From: Kitasatospora cineracea
GTDB lineage: Bacteria > Actinomycetota > Actinomycetes > Streptomycetales > Streptomycetaceae
Length of the DNA: 64,000 nucleotides
NCBI RefSeq assembly: GCF_003751605.1
Contig: NZ_RJVJ01000002.1
Location: 1,236,001 to 1,300,000, forward strand
Direction: 5' to 3'
In this document: in pieces, positions 1 to 9,410 of the stretch
Numbering within the stretch: the stretch's first letter is position 1
Layout of the letters: every line of letters begins with the position of its first letter
Program-made: the position numbers and the translations under genes
Notes under the pieces: generated by a model
The model's input: only the letters and a program-made list of their open reading frames with translations
Told to the model about the DNA's origin: nothing
The model's database searches: none

Positions 1-1211
<1,211 letters not shown>

Positions 1212-1266
1212 GTCGCGTTCCATCCAAAGGAGTTGAGGGTAGGTCATCCCAACGGGGCAGAAGGCG

Positions 1267-2172
1267 TCAGCCCTTGACGGCGCCCTGCATGATGCCGCCG
1301 ACGATCTGCCGCCCGAGCAGCGCGAACACCACCAGGACGGGCAGGGTGCCGATCAGGGTGCCGGCCATCACCACGGACTGGTCGGGGACGTAGCCCTGGC
1401 CGAGCGACTTCAGCGCGACCTGCACGGTGGGGTTCTGGGAGCTGAGTGCGACGATCGGCCAGAAGAAGTCGTTCCAGGTGGCCATGAAGGTGAGCATGCC
1501 GAGCACGGCCATGCCGGGGCGGGCGACGGGCAGCACGATGGAGCGGAAGATCCGCAGCAGCGAGGCGCCGTCCATCCGGCCGGCCTCGACCAGTTCGTCC
1601 GGCAGGGCCTGCACCAGGTACTGGCGCATGAAGAAGACACCGAACGCGGAGACCAGCGAGGGCAGGATCACCGAGGGCAGCTTGTTCTGCAGGTCGAGCT
1701 TGACGATCACCATGAACAGCGGAATGACGCCGAGCTGCGGCGGGATCATCATGGTGCCGACGGTGAGCGCGAGCAGCGCGCCGCGGCCGCGGAAGCGCAG
1801 CTTGGCGAAGGCGAACCCGGCGAGCGTGGAGGAGAGCACCACGCCGGCGGTGACCACGCTGGAGACGATCAGCGAGTTGAGCAGCGCCTTGCCGATCTCG
1901 GCCTGCTGCAGGGCCTCGCCGATGTTGTGGAACAGGTTCGGTCCGGGTGTCAACGCGGGTGTGGCGGCGCTGAGTTCGGAGTTGGAGCGGCTGGCGGCGA
2001 CCAGCGTCCAGTAGAACGGGAAGACCGCGAGCAGGGTGGCGCCGATCAGCACCGCGTAGGCGAGCGGCCCGCCGTGCAGCGGCGAGCGCGCCCTGCGCGC
2101 GGAACTGCGTGGCGCGGAACTGCGCGGCGCGGCAACGGATTCGGCCGGCGCCTGGGTGGTCACGTGGGTCAT
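1267..2172 (-). CDS. Carbohydrate ABC transporter permease (CebG/MalG type)
   Basis: Inner-membrane permease of a carbohydrate ABC importer, 301 residues. After a basic Ser/Arg-rich N-terminus it has about six hydrophobic segments and the EAA loop before the last ones (EAGRMDGASLLRIFRSIVLP), which docks the ATPase. It starts 4 bases after the stop of the other permease, so the two are surely translated together. No ATP-binding gene is present, as is usual for streptomycete sugar importers that share the MsiK ATPase encoded elsewhere (family knowledge). The closest named type is CebG of the cellobiose system, but the substrate here may be a beta-1,3-linked oligosaccharide. Confidence 0.93.
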   Translation of the reverse strand: MTHVTTQAPAESVAAPRSSAPRSSARRARSPLHGGPLAYAVLIGATLLAVFPFYWTLVAASRSNSELSAATPALTPGPNLFHNIGEALQQAEIGKALLNSLIVSSVVTAGVVLSSTLAGFAFAKLRFRGRGALLALTVGTMMIPPQLGVIPLFMVIVKLDLQNKLPSVILPSLVSAFGVFFMRQYLVQALPDELVEAGRMDGASLLRIFRSIVLPVARPGMAVLGMLTFMATWNDFFWPIVALSSQNPTVQVALKSLGQGYVPDQSVVMAGTLIGTLPVLVVFALLGRQIVGGIMQGAVKG

Positions 2173-2176
2173 CGGG

Positions 2177-3136
2177 TCACCGGTCCGTACGGTTGCGGCG
2201 GGCGGCGATCGCCGCGTTCAGCAGGGCGAGCAGCACGATCAGCAGGAACATCACCCAGGCGACGGCGGCGGCCCGGCCGAGGTGGAAGAACGTCCAGCCC
2301 TGCTCGTACAGGTACAGGCCGAGGGTCTGGTACTGGTGCGAGATGCCGCCGCCGGAGTTGCCCTCGTAGAGCAGGGGTTCGCCGAACAGCTGGGTCGCGC
2401 CGATGGTGGAGACGACCACGGTGAAGACGATGGTGGGGCGCAGCCCGGGGACGGTGACGTGCCGGAACTGCTGCCAGCGCGAGGCGCCGTCGACGGCCGC
2501 GGACTCGTACAGCTCGCCGGGGATGGACTGCATGCCGGCCAGGTAGATCAGCGCGTTGTAGCCGGTCCAGCGCCAGGTGACGATGGCGGAGACGCCGAAC
2601 TGGGAGGCCCAGGTGTTCGCCTGCCAGTCGACCGGGTGGACGCCGAGGCTGCTCAGCACCCAGTTGATCAACCCGTAGTCGCGGCCGAAGAGTTGGGCGA
2701 ACACCAGGGTGGCGGCGGCCACCGAGGTGGCGTACGGCATCAGCATGGCGACCCGGAAGAAGGTGCGGCCGCGGAGCCGGTAGTTGAGCAGGTGGGCCAG
2801 GCCCAGGGCCATCAGCAGCTGCGGCACGGTGGAGAGCACGCCGATGGTGAAGGTGTTGCGCAGCGCGTTCCAGAAGAACGGGTCGGACAGCAGCCGGGTG
2901 TAGTTCTGGAAGCCGAGCCAGTCCATCCGGTCCGAGGTCTGGAGCTCGACCCGGTGCAGCGACACCCAGGCGGTGTACAGCAGCGGGAACAGGCCGAACG
3001 CGGCGAACAGCCCGAAGAACGGGGCGAGGAAGCCGTAGGGGGCGATCCGGCGGCGCAGCCGGCCGGGCCGCCGGGCGGGGCTAGCGGGCCCGGCGGGCGG
3101 CGCGGCGGGCAGCCGGGCGGTGGAGCTGAGGGCCAT
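2177..3136 (-). CDS. Carbohydrate ABC transporter permease (CebF/MalF type)
   Basis: First permease of the importer, 319 residues. A Pro/Arg-rich N-terminal tail is followed by the hydrophobic segment FLAPFFGLFAAFGLFPLLY, five more membrane spans, and the EAA loop ESAAVDGASRWQQFRHVTVP near residue 212. The ATG at 3136 has AGGAC about nine bases upstream. It lies between the binding-protein gene and the second permease gene, with a strong hairpin in the 91-base gap on the upstream side. Family assignment is secure; substrate is not. Confidence 0.93.
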   Translation of the reverse strand: MALSSTARLPAAPPAGPASPARRPGRLRRRIAPYGFLAPFFGLFAAFGLFPLLYTAWVSLHRVELQTSDRMDWLGFQNYTRLLSDPFFWNALRNTFTIGVLSTVPQLLMALGLAHLLNYRLRGRTFFRVAMLMPYATSVAAATLVFAQLFGRDYGLINWVLSSLGVHPVDWQANTWASQFGVSAIVTWRWTGYNALIYLAGMQSIPGELYESAAVDGASRWQQFRHVTVPGLRPTIVFTVVVSTIGATQLFGEPLLYEGNSGGGISHQYQTLGLYLYEQGWTFFHLGRAAAVAWVMFLLIVLLALLNAAIAARRNRTDR

Positions 3137-3160
3137 GGGCGGGGTCCTTCGACGGGGGCC

Positions 3161-3195
3161 GCCCGCCCCGCCGCTGCGTGAACGGCGGGGCGGGC
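3161..3195 (-). promoter_or_regulatory. Intercistronic hairpin between binding protein and permease genes
   Basis: A perfect 13-bp inverted repeat (3161-3173 and 3183-3195, 9-base loop), nearly all G and C, fills the gap between the lipoprotein stop and the permease start. There is no T tract. Hairpins at this place in sugar importer operons usually stabilise the upstream message or partly stop transcription, giving more binding protein than permease. That role is inferred. Confidence 0.65.
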
Positions 3196-3227
3196 TGCCC
3201 GAGTTGACTGCCTGAGCTGACGGTGCG

Positions 3228-4532
3228 TCAGTTGCCGTTGGCCTTCTTGACGTTGTCCAGGGCGTGCTTCCAGGCGGTGTCCGGCGCGGTGCCGGTCCGC
3301 TCGACCTCGCCGAGGGCGTCGGTGAACGCCTTGCCGATCACGCCGTCATCGGTGCCGAGCACCTGGGCGGGCATCGCCTTGGCCGACTCGCTGAAGATCT
3401 GGCCGATCGGCGCGTTGTTGAAGTACGGGTCGGCGACGTCCTTGATGGCGTCCTGGGCGCCGATGGAGGACGGGAAGGAGCCCTGCTTGGTGAACAGGGT
3501 GGCCTGCTGCTCCTTGGCGGTCAGCCACTTGATCAGCTCGGCGGCCTCCTTGGGGTGCTTGGCGGTGCGCGGCACGGCCAGGTAGGAGCCGCCCCAGTTG
3601 CCGGTCTTGCCGGGGCCGGCGGCGATGTCCCACTTGCCGGAGCCCGCGTCGCCGGCCTGGCCCTTGATGTAGCCGATCATCCAGGCCGGGCAGGAGAGGG
3701 TGGCGAACTTGCCGGTGGAGAACGCCTTGTTCCACTCCGGCGTCCACTGGGCGAGCTTGGCGGACAGGCCGTCGGCGACCAGCGCGGTGGCGTCGGTCCA
3801 GGCGGTCTTCACGGCCGGGCTGCTGTCGTAGACGGGCTTGCCGGCCTCGTCGGAGTAGCGGACCTTCTGCTGGCCGACCTCGGCGGTGAACATGCCGGCG
3901 GCGCTGTCGGTCCAGGCGTTGCCCGCCTCGGCCTTGGCGGCGTACTGCTTGCCGAGGTCGAGGTAGCCCTGCCAGGTGGACCACTTGGCGGCGAGCTCGG
4001 TGCGGTCGGTGGGCAGCCCGGCGGCCTGGAACAGGTCGGTGCGGTAGCAGATCGCCTCGGGGCCGACGTCGGTGCCCGCGCCGAGCACCTTGCCGTCCCC
4101 GGTCTTGATCGCGGCGCCCTTCCACGGCACCAGGCCGTCGTTGACGTCGCCGATGCCGAGCGTCTTGAGGTCGGTGAACTTGTCGGCCTGCTTCTGCACC
4201 ACGCTGGCCACCCGGCCGACCTCCAGGCCCTGGATGTCGGCGAGGCCGCCGCCGCCCGCCAGCTTGGTCTGCAGCGCCTGCCAGTACTGGCCCTCGTCCT
4301 GGGTGTCGGTCTGCTTGATGGTGACGTTCGGGTGGAGCTTCATGTACTCGTCGTACAGGCCGGCCTCCTTGAACCCGAAGGTGCCGAACAGGTCCACCGT
4401 GATGGTCACCTTGCCGTCGGCGGAGTCCTTGGACCCGGAGCCGCCGGAACTGCAGGCGCTGAGCAGCAGGGCGGTGGCGAGGACGGCGCTGCCCAGGGCA
4501 GCGGTGGAGCGGCGGACTCTGGGGGGACGCAT
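3228..4532 (-). CDS. Sugar ABC transporter substrate-binding lipoprotein
   Basis: Extracellular solute-binding lipoprotein (family 1), 434 residues, that captures the sugar for the two downstream permeases. A basic N-terminus, hydrophobic core and lipobox LLLSAC near residue 28 show lipoprotein export; a Gly/Ser-rich tether follows. The mature part reads like CebE/MalE proteins, with VTITVDLFGTFGF at the start and LIKWLTAKEQQA near the C-terminus. An in-frame extension up to 4772 has no support: the ATG at 4532 has GGAGG 7-11 bases upstream and a proper signal sequence. The gene heads the operon and is divergent from GH81. Its promoter overlaps a TGAGAGCGCTCTCA operator. The ligand is probably a laminari-oligosaccharide or cellobiose (inference). 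Confidence 0.93.
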   Translation of the reverse strand: MRPPRVRRSTAALGSAVLATALLLSACSSGGSGSKDSADGKVTITVDLFGTFGFKEAGLYDEYMKLHPNVTIKQTDTQDEGQYWQALQTKLAGGGGLADIQGLEVGRVASVVQKQADKFTDLKTLGIGDVNDGLVPWKGAAIKTGDGKVLGAGTDVGPEAICYRTDLFQAAGLPTDRTELAAKWSTWQGYLDLGKQYAAKAEAGNAWTDSAAGMFTAEVGQQKVRYSDEAGKPVYDSSPAVKTAWTDATALVADGLSAKLAQWTPEWNKAFSTGKFATLSCPAWMIGYIKGQAGDAGSGKWDIAAGPGKTGNWGGSYLAVPRTAKHPKEAAELIKWLTAKEQQATLFTKQGSFPSSIGAQDAIKDVADPYFNNAPIGQIFSESAKAMPAQVLGTDDGVIGKAFTDALGEVERTGTAPDTAWKHALDNVKKANGN

Positions 4533-4612
4533 GCGAGGGCCTCCAGGGCGGGGCGGGAGCGTGGGTGGGTGCGAAGAAAAGGAGCAGTGCCGATCCGGAA
4601 GCGCCCGATTTT

Positions 4613-4628
4613 CTGAGAGCGCTCTCAG
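4613..4628. promoter_or_regulatory. LacI-family operator upstream of the ABC operon
   Basis: Perfect 16-bp palindrome CTGAGAGCGCTCTCAG about 80 bases upstream of the lipoprotein start codon. It has the central CG and half-site layout of LacI-family operators and resembles the cellulose-utilisation (CebR) box TGGGAGCGCTCCCA with a G-to-A change in each arm. It falls a few bases downstream of the predicted minus-strand -10 element, the position expected for a repressor. Confidence 0.85.
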
Positions 4629-4639
4629 CCGATGTCGAG

Positions 4640-4669
4640 AGACTGCCGGGGCGGAAGTTCGCTCGTCAA
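4640..4669 (-). promoter_or_regulatory. Predicted promoter of the sugar ABC operon
   Basis: On the minus strand, TTGACG (4664-4669) and CAGTCT (4640-4645) are 18 bases apart, with the operator palindrome starting 11 bases further on. The -35 is good and the -10 is weak. The arrangement mirrors the divergent GH81 promoter, which supports it. Confidence 0.5.
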
Positions 4670-4751
4670 GACCTCGAAACCTGAACGTAATCTCCGGGCA
4701 CCCCCAACCCGGGCCTACGACTTCTGAACGCAACAGTCTGCGTCGAGCCGG

Positions 4752-4781
4752 TTGACACCCCTTCGCGGCCACCCTTACGGT
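4752..4781 (+). promoter_or_regulatory. Predicted promoter of the GH81 glucanase gene
   Basis: TTGACA (4752-4757) and TACGGT (4776-4781), 18 bases apart, form a good primary-sigma promoter. The transcription start would fall near 4788-4790, so the operator at 4790-4803 covers it. The rest of the 311-base divergent region (4533-4843) holds only the two promoters, two operators and the two ribosome-binding regions. Confidence 0.7.
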
Positions 4782-4789
4782 CCGCTGGC

Positions 4790-4803
4790 TGAGAGCGCTC
4801 TCA
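4790..4803. promoter_or_regulatory. LacI-family operator at the GH81 promoter
   Basis: Perfect 14-bp palindrome TGAGAGCGCTCTCA, identical in its core to the site at 4613-4628. It lies at the predicted transcription start of the GH81 gene, so a bound repressor would block initiation. Confidence 0.85.
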
Positions 4804-4843
4804 TACTCACCCGCCCGCCCCCACTCAAGGTGGACACACGATC

Positions 4844-7729
4844 ATGAAGCTCCGCTCCCTGCGCGGCCCCACGGCCGCCCTCACCACGCTGGCGCTGGCC
4901 GCCGCGGCGACCCTCACCGCCGCCCTCGGCACCGGCAGCGCCTCCGCCGCCACCACCGTCCGGGTCGGCCTCGGCGGCTACGCGGACGCCCGCCCGGCCG
5001 GCACCGTCGGCCCGAGCAACTCCGACGGCGCCCCCGTCACCCCCAAGGTCACCGCGCGGATGGCCGGCCAGGCCGCCCCCACCAACGACTGGTGGTCCTC
5101 GCTGATCTACCAGCGCTACGCGGGCAACCCGTACTCGGAGAACCTGTACGCCCACCCGATGACCTTCAAGGCCCAGGCCGCGGGCCTGGAGGTCGGCTAC
5201 CCCACCACGCCGACCGTCACCCCCGACGGCCGCCAGTACGACTACACGCACACCCGGGACCTCACCCTCGGCGTGGCCGGCCTCAACTCCCCCGACACCA
5301 AGGTCGACGGCTGGTCCGACTGGACGGTCACCCCGTACTGGGCGGACGGCGCGCACACCTTCAGCGCCACCGTCGGCCACGGCCTGCCGTACGTGTTCGC
5401 GCACGCCACCGGCGGCGCCGCGCAGGTCACCACCGCCTCGGCGCCCACCGTCTTCAGCAACCAGGGCAGCGTGCTCGGCATCACCGTCGGCGGCCACAGC
5501 TACGGCCTGTTCGCGCCCACCGGCAGCAGCTGGAACGTCAACGGCACCACCCTGACGGCGAACCTCGGCAGCAAGGACTACTACTCGGTCGCCCTGCTGC
5601 CCTCCGCCGCCGACCTGGCCCAGTTCCGCAGCTACGCCTACGACTTCGTCACCGACACCAAGGTCGGCTGGAACTACGACCAGGCCGCGGGCAGGCTCAC
5701 CACCACCTTCACCGCCACCACCACCGCCCAGGAGGGCACCGCCACCGGCACCCTGCTCGCGCTCTACCCGCAGCAGTGGCAGGCCACCCCGGACGCCCTG
5801 ACCGCGCTCACCTACACCTCCCCGCGCGGCACCATGAAGGTCCGCCAGGGCTCGTCCTTCTCCACCGTGCAGACCGTCACCGGCGTGCTCCCCTCACTGC
5901 CCGACGCCGGCTCCTACGACCGCACCGCGCTGGACGGCTACCTGCACCAGGTCTCCGACGCGAGCGACCCGTTCAACGGCGCCACCGACACCTACTGGGT
6001 CGGCAAGGCGCTCGGCCGGATGGCCCAACTGGTGCCCATCGCCGACCAGTTGGGCGACACCGCGGCCCGCGACAAGCTGCTCGGGCTGATGAAGGGCAAG
6101 CTGCAGACCTGGTTCGCGGGCACCGGCTCGCCCGGCTTCGCCTACGACTCCACCTGGAAGACCCTGATCGGCTACCCGGCCTCCTACGGCACCGACGCCG
6201 AACTCAACGACCACCACTTCCACTACGGCTACTTCGTCCAGGCCGCCGCCACCGTCGCCCGCTACGACACCGCCTGGGCCGCGGACAGCCAGTGGGGCGG
6301 AATGGTCAAGCTGCTGGCCAAGGACGCCGCCAACACCGACCGCACCGACGCCCGCTTCCCCTGGCTGCGCAACTTCGACCCGTACGAGGGCCACGGCTGG
6401 GCCTCCGGCCACGCCGGGTTCGCCGCGGGCAACAACGAGGAGTCCTCCTCCGAGTCGCTGAACTTCAGCGCCGGCCTGCTGCTGTTCGGCGCCGCCACCG
6501 GCGACACCTCGCTGCGCGACCTCGGCGTCTACCTGTACACCACCGAGGCCAACGCCGTGCAGCAGTACTGGTTCGACGCCGACCACCAGGTCTTCCCGGC
6601 CGCCTTCCAGCACTCCACCGTCGGCATGGTCTGGGGCTCCGGCGCCGCCTACTCCACCTGGTGGACGGCCGCCCCCGGCATGATCCACGGCATCAACTTC
6701 CTCCCCGTCACCTCCGGTTCGCTCTACCTGGCCCGCCGCAAGGACGACCTGGCCGCCAACCTCTCCGAACTGAAGGCCGGCAACGGCGGGACGTTCACCG
6801 ACTGGCGCGACCTGCTCTGGGAGGCCGAGGCGCTGACCGACCCGGCCGCCGCCAAGGCCGACTGGGACGCCGGCAACGCGGGCTACACCCCGGAGGAGGG
6901 CGAGTCGAAGGCCCACACCTACCACTGGATCTACGACCTCGCCGCCCTCGGCACCCTCGACCCGGCCACCACCGCCGACACCCCCACCGCCGCCGTCTTC
7001 ACCAACGGCAGCACCCGCACCCACGTCGCGCACAACTACACCGCCACCGCCCGCACCGTCCGCTTCTCCGACGGCTACACCCTGACCGTCCCGGCCCGCT
7101 CCACCGCCTCCGAACGCGGCACCAAGCCCGACGGCGGCACCGGCGGCGCCACCACCTCCCCGTCCCCGTCCCCGTCGGCCTCCTCCTCCCCCTCGCCCTC
7201 CCCGTCGCCCTCCACCACGACCGCCCCCGCCCCCGCCGCCCTCTACCTCCAGCCCAACGGCACCCTCACCGCCGCCTACGGCACCGGCGCGACCGGCAGC
7301 ACCATCGCCTCCGGCGGCGGCACCAACCACGACGGCGCCCCCTACCAGCCGCTGACGTACACCCTCACCCACCTCACCGGCACCCCGCGCCCCGGCGCCG
7401 GCACCGACTTCGACCTGTACGTCGACGCCGGCTCCACCGTCGCCCTCGCCCAACAGGCGCGCGTCTCCTACGACTTCGACGGCAACGGCACCGTCGACCG
7501 GACCGAGACCTACCGCTACTTCGCCACCGACCCGGTCCCCGGCTGGGAGCGCTACAACGCCACCGCCGCCGGCCTCCGGTCCACCACCGGCGCCCCGCTC
7601 ACCAACCTGGCCGACGGCACCGTCACCCTCGAAGTCTGGCCCGCCCTCGGCAACGCCCCGGCCCAACTCCGCACCGGAGCCACCCAGTCCCAGGGCAACG
7701 CCTCCGTCCTGCGCCTCCCCTTCAACTGA
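4844..7729 (+). CDS. Secreted GH81 endo-beta-1,3-glucanase with C-terminal module
   Basis: Secreted endo-1,3-beta-glucanase, 961 residues, expected to cut laminarin, callose or fungal cell-wall glucan into oligosaccharides. Residues 1-36 form a signal peptide ending SASA. The GH81 signature TNDWWSSL is near residue 80 and YSENLYAHP follows. The region with the candidate catalytic acids is seen as DHHFHYGYF near 455 and NNEESSSESLNF near 529. A Ser/Pro linker near 770-795 leads to a 165-residue beta-rich module that looks like a beta-1,3-glucan-binding module (CBM56-like, less certain). The gene is divergent from the importer operon and shares its operator, so enzyme and uptake system should be induced together. 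Confidence 0.93.
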   Translation: MKLRSLRGPTAALTTLALAAAATLTAALGTGSASAATTVRVGLGGYADARPAGTVGPSNSDGAPVTPKVTARMAGQAAPTNDWWSSLIYQRYAGNPYSENLYAHPMTFKAQAAGLEVGYPTTPTVTPDGRQYDYTHTRDLTLGVAGLNSPDTKVDGWSDWTVTPYWADGAHTFSATVGHGLPYVFAHATGGAAQVTTASAPTVFSNQGSVLGITVGGHSYGLFAPTGSSWNVNGTTLTANLGSKDYYSVALLPSAADLAQFRSYAYDFVTDTKVGWNYDQAAGRLTTTFTATTTAQEGTATGTLLALYPQQWQATPDALTALTYTSPRGTMKVRQGSSFSTVQTVTGVLPSLPDAGSYDRTALDGYLHQVSDASDPFNGATDTYWVGKALGRMAQLVPIADQLGDTAARDKLLGLMKGKLQTWFAGTGSPGFAYDSTWKTLIGYPASYGTDAELNDHHFHYGYFVQAAATVARYDTAWAADSQWGGMVKLLAKDAANTDRTDARFPWLRNFDPYEGHGWASGHAGFAAGNNEESSSESLNFSAGLLLFGAATGDTSLRDLGVYLYTTEANAVQQYWFDADHQVFPAAFQHSTVGMVWGSGAAYSTWWTAAPGMIHGINFLPVTSGSLYLARRKDDLAANLSELKAGNGGTFTDWRDLLWEAEALTDPAAAKADWDAGNAGYTPEEGESKAHTYHWIYDLAALGTLDPATTADTPTAAVFTNGSTRTHVAHNYTATARTVRFSDGYTLTVPARSTASERGTKPDGGTGGATTSPSPSPSASSSPSPSPSPSTTTAPAPAALYLQPNGTLTAAYGTGATGSTIASGGGTNHDGAPYQPLTYTLTHLTGTPRPGAGTDFDLYVDAGSTVALAQQARVSYDFDGNGTVDRTETYRYFATDPVPGWERYNATAAGLRSTTGAPLTNLADGTVTLEVWPALGNAPAQLRTGATQSQGNASVLRLPFN

Positions 7730-7746
7730 CCGCCCCACCCCCGACC

Positions 7747-7792
7747 CCTCCCGGGCCCCGCGGATCCCGACAGTTCCGCCCGGCCCGGGAGG
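7747..7792. terminator. Hairpin downstream of the GH81 gene
   Basis: Perfect 11-bp inverted repeat (7747-7757 and 7782-7792) with a 24-base loop, starting 18 bases after the GH81 stop. It has no T tract, as is common for terminators in very high-GC genomes. Confidence 0.55.
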
Positions 7793-7945
7793 CCCACCCG
7801 CCCCGAACGCCGGGCCCCGCCTCCCCCTCCCGTCCCGGGTCTTGGCAGATCGCCGAGGATTGTTGAAGATGTAACTGACATGATCGCGCACTGCGGTACG
7901 CCCCACCGCACGCGCCGATCCCCGCTGCCCGCAAGGAGTTCCCCC

Positions 7946-8314
7946 ATGGCCGCGCTCCGGAAGAAGACCCTCGCCGCCACCGCCGCCACCGGAGCGGCCC
8001 TGCTGCTCGGCGCAGCTCTCGCCCAGCCCGCGGCCGCCGTCGAACTCCCGCACTCAGCCGTCGCCTACTTCGCCACCGGCAGCGACCTGACGGGCACCCG
8101 GTTCACCGTCGACACCGCCGACACCGGCTGCCACGACCTCCCGGCCGCCGCGCGCTCCGCCGTCGACCTCACCGCCGCCGACATCACGGTCTACTTCAAC
8201 GCCGGCTGCGCCACCGGCCGACCCGGCGAGTCCGGCGACCTCGCCTACGGTCTCGGCAGCCTGCACTGGGCCGACTTCCCGTACCCGGCCGTCAGTTACC
8301 GCGTCGCCGGCTGA
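7946..8314 (+). CDS. Small secreted protein, peptidase inhibitor I36 / beta-gamma-crystallin-like
   Basis: 122-residue exported protein. A basic start and hydrophobic core (ATGAALLLGAALAQPAAA) form a signal peptide cleaved near residue 33. The mature part has two Cys in the spacing of small streptomycete extracellular proteins of the I36/beta-gamma-crystallin type: CHDLP, then a Val/Tyr strand ending YFNAGCATG. The ATG at 7946 is chosen over an upstream ATG at 7880 because it has AAGGAG at the right distance and starts directly with the signal peptide. The family call rests on pattern only; function unknown. Confidence 0.75.
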   Translation: MAALRKKTLAATAATGAALLLGAALAQPAAAVELPHSAVAYFATGSDLTGTRFTVDTADTGCHDLPAAARSAVDLTAADITVYFNAGCATGRPGESGDLAYGLGSLHWADFPYPAVSYRVAG

Positions 8315-8486
8315 CCCGCCGCTCCCGCACCACCGCCGCCGGAACCCTCCCCCAGGCCCGGCGGCGGTTCCACGCCCGGCCCGCCCGCTCCGTCCCCGCC
8401 ACTGGAGCCGGAGCGCCCTCCTGCCGATGCACCACGGGACGACCCGCACCGCCCCGACGTCCCGCACCGCCCCGAGGAGGCCGCCG

Positions 8487-9359
8487 ATGCACCCGCGCCC
8501 CGCCCGCCGCCACCTGCTCACCGCAGCCGGCGCCGCCGCCCTGGCGTGCGCCCTCCCGGCCCCCGCGGCCGCCGCCACCACCCGACTCGCCGACTCCTTC
8601 CGGCAGTTGGAGCGCGAGCACGGAGCCAGGCTGGGCGTCCTCGCGCACGACACCGGCAGCGGCGCGACGGTCCGGTACCGCGCGGACGAGGCGTTCCCGC
8701 TCTGCTCGACCTTCAAGCCGCTCGCCGTCGCCGCCCTGATGCGCGCCGGGGACGACCTCTCGGCCCGGGTCCACTACACCGACGCGGACGTCGCCGACTC
8801 CGGCCACGCCCCCGTCACCGGCCGCACCCGGGTCCTGACCGTCGCCGAACTCTGCGCCGCGGCAATCGAGTTCAGCGACAACACGGCCGCCAACCTGCTG
8901 CTGCGCCGACTCGGCGGCCCCACCGCCGTCACCCGCTTCTGCCGCTCCCTCGGCGACCCGGCCACCCGCCTCGACCGCTGGGAGCCCGCCCTCAACTCCG
9001 CCGAACCGGACCGCAGCACCGACACCACCACCCCGCACGCCCTGGCCCGCACCTTCGCCCGCCTCACCCTCGGCGACGCCCTCGCCCGCCCGCACCGCGC
9101 CCGGCTCACGGCCTGGCTGCGCGCCTCCACCACCGGCACCCACCGCCTGCGCGCCGGCCTGCCGCCCTCCTGGGCTCTCGCCGACAAGACCGGCACCGGC
9201 TCCTACGGCACCGCCAACGACCTCGCCCTCGCCTGGCCCCCGCACCGCCCGCCCCTGGTCCTGGCCGTCCTCAGCACCAGGCCCACCGCCCCGGCCGCCG
9301 CCCCGGACGAGCCCCTCCTCGCCCGAACGGCCGCCCTCCTGGCCGCCGCCCTCCCCTGA
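8487..9359 (+). CDS. Class A beta-lactamase
   Basis: Exported serine beta-lactamase, 290 residues. All catalytic motifs are present at nearly standard numbering: STFK at 74-77, SDN at 130-132, the omega-loop Glu in RWEPALN at 166, and KTG at 234-236. The N-terminus has twin arginine within RPARRHLLTAAG, so Tat export is likely. The ATG at 8487 follows GAGGAGG; an in-frame ATG at 8427 has no such site. The gene stands alone, with no BlaR/BlaI pair beside it. Its link to the flanking glucan genes is positional only. Confidence 0.95.
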   Translation: MHPRPARRHLLTAAGAAALACALPAPAAAATTRLADSFRQLEREHGARLGVLAHDTGSGATVRYRADEAFPLCSTFKPLAVAALMRAGDDLSARVHYTDADVADSGHAPVTGRTRVLTVAELCAAAIEFSDNTAANLLLRRLGGPTAVTRFCRSLGDPATRLDRWEPALNSAEPDRSTDTTTPHALARTFARLTLGDALARPHRARLTAWLRASTTGTHRLRAGLPPSWALADKTGTGSYGTANDLALAWPPHRPPLVLAVLSTRPTAPAAAPDEPLLARTAALLAAALP

Positions 9360-9410
9360 AGCGCCACGACCGGGCCTCCCGCCCTCGGCCCCCGAGCACC
9401 CGCTCCGCCC

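Noticed and set aside
4533..4772. Extension of the sugar-binding lipoprotein start to 4772
   Set aside because: The added part covers the promoter and operator and would bury the signal peptide; ATG 4532 has a good ribosome site.
7880..7945. Upstream extension of the small secreted protein from ATG 7880
   Set aside because: No ribosome site and it would place 22 polar residues before the signal peptide; ATG 7946 has AAGGAG.
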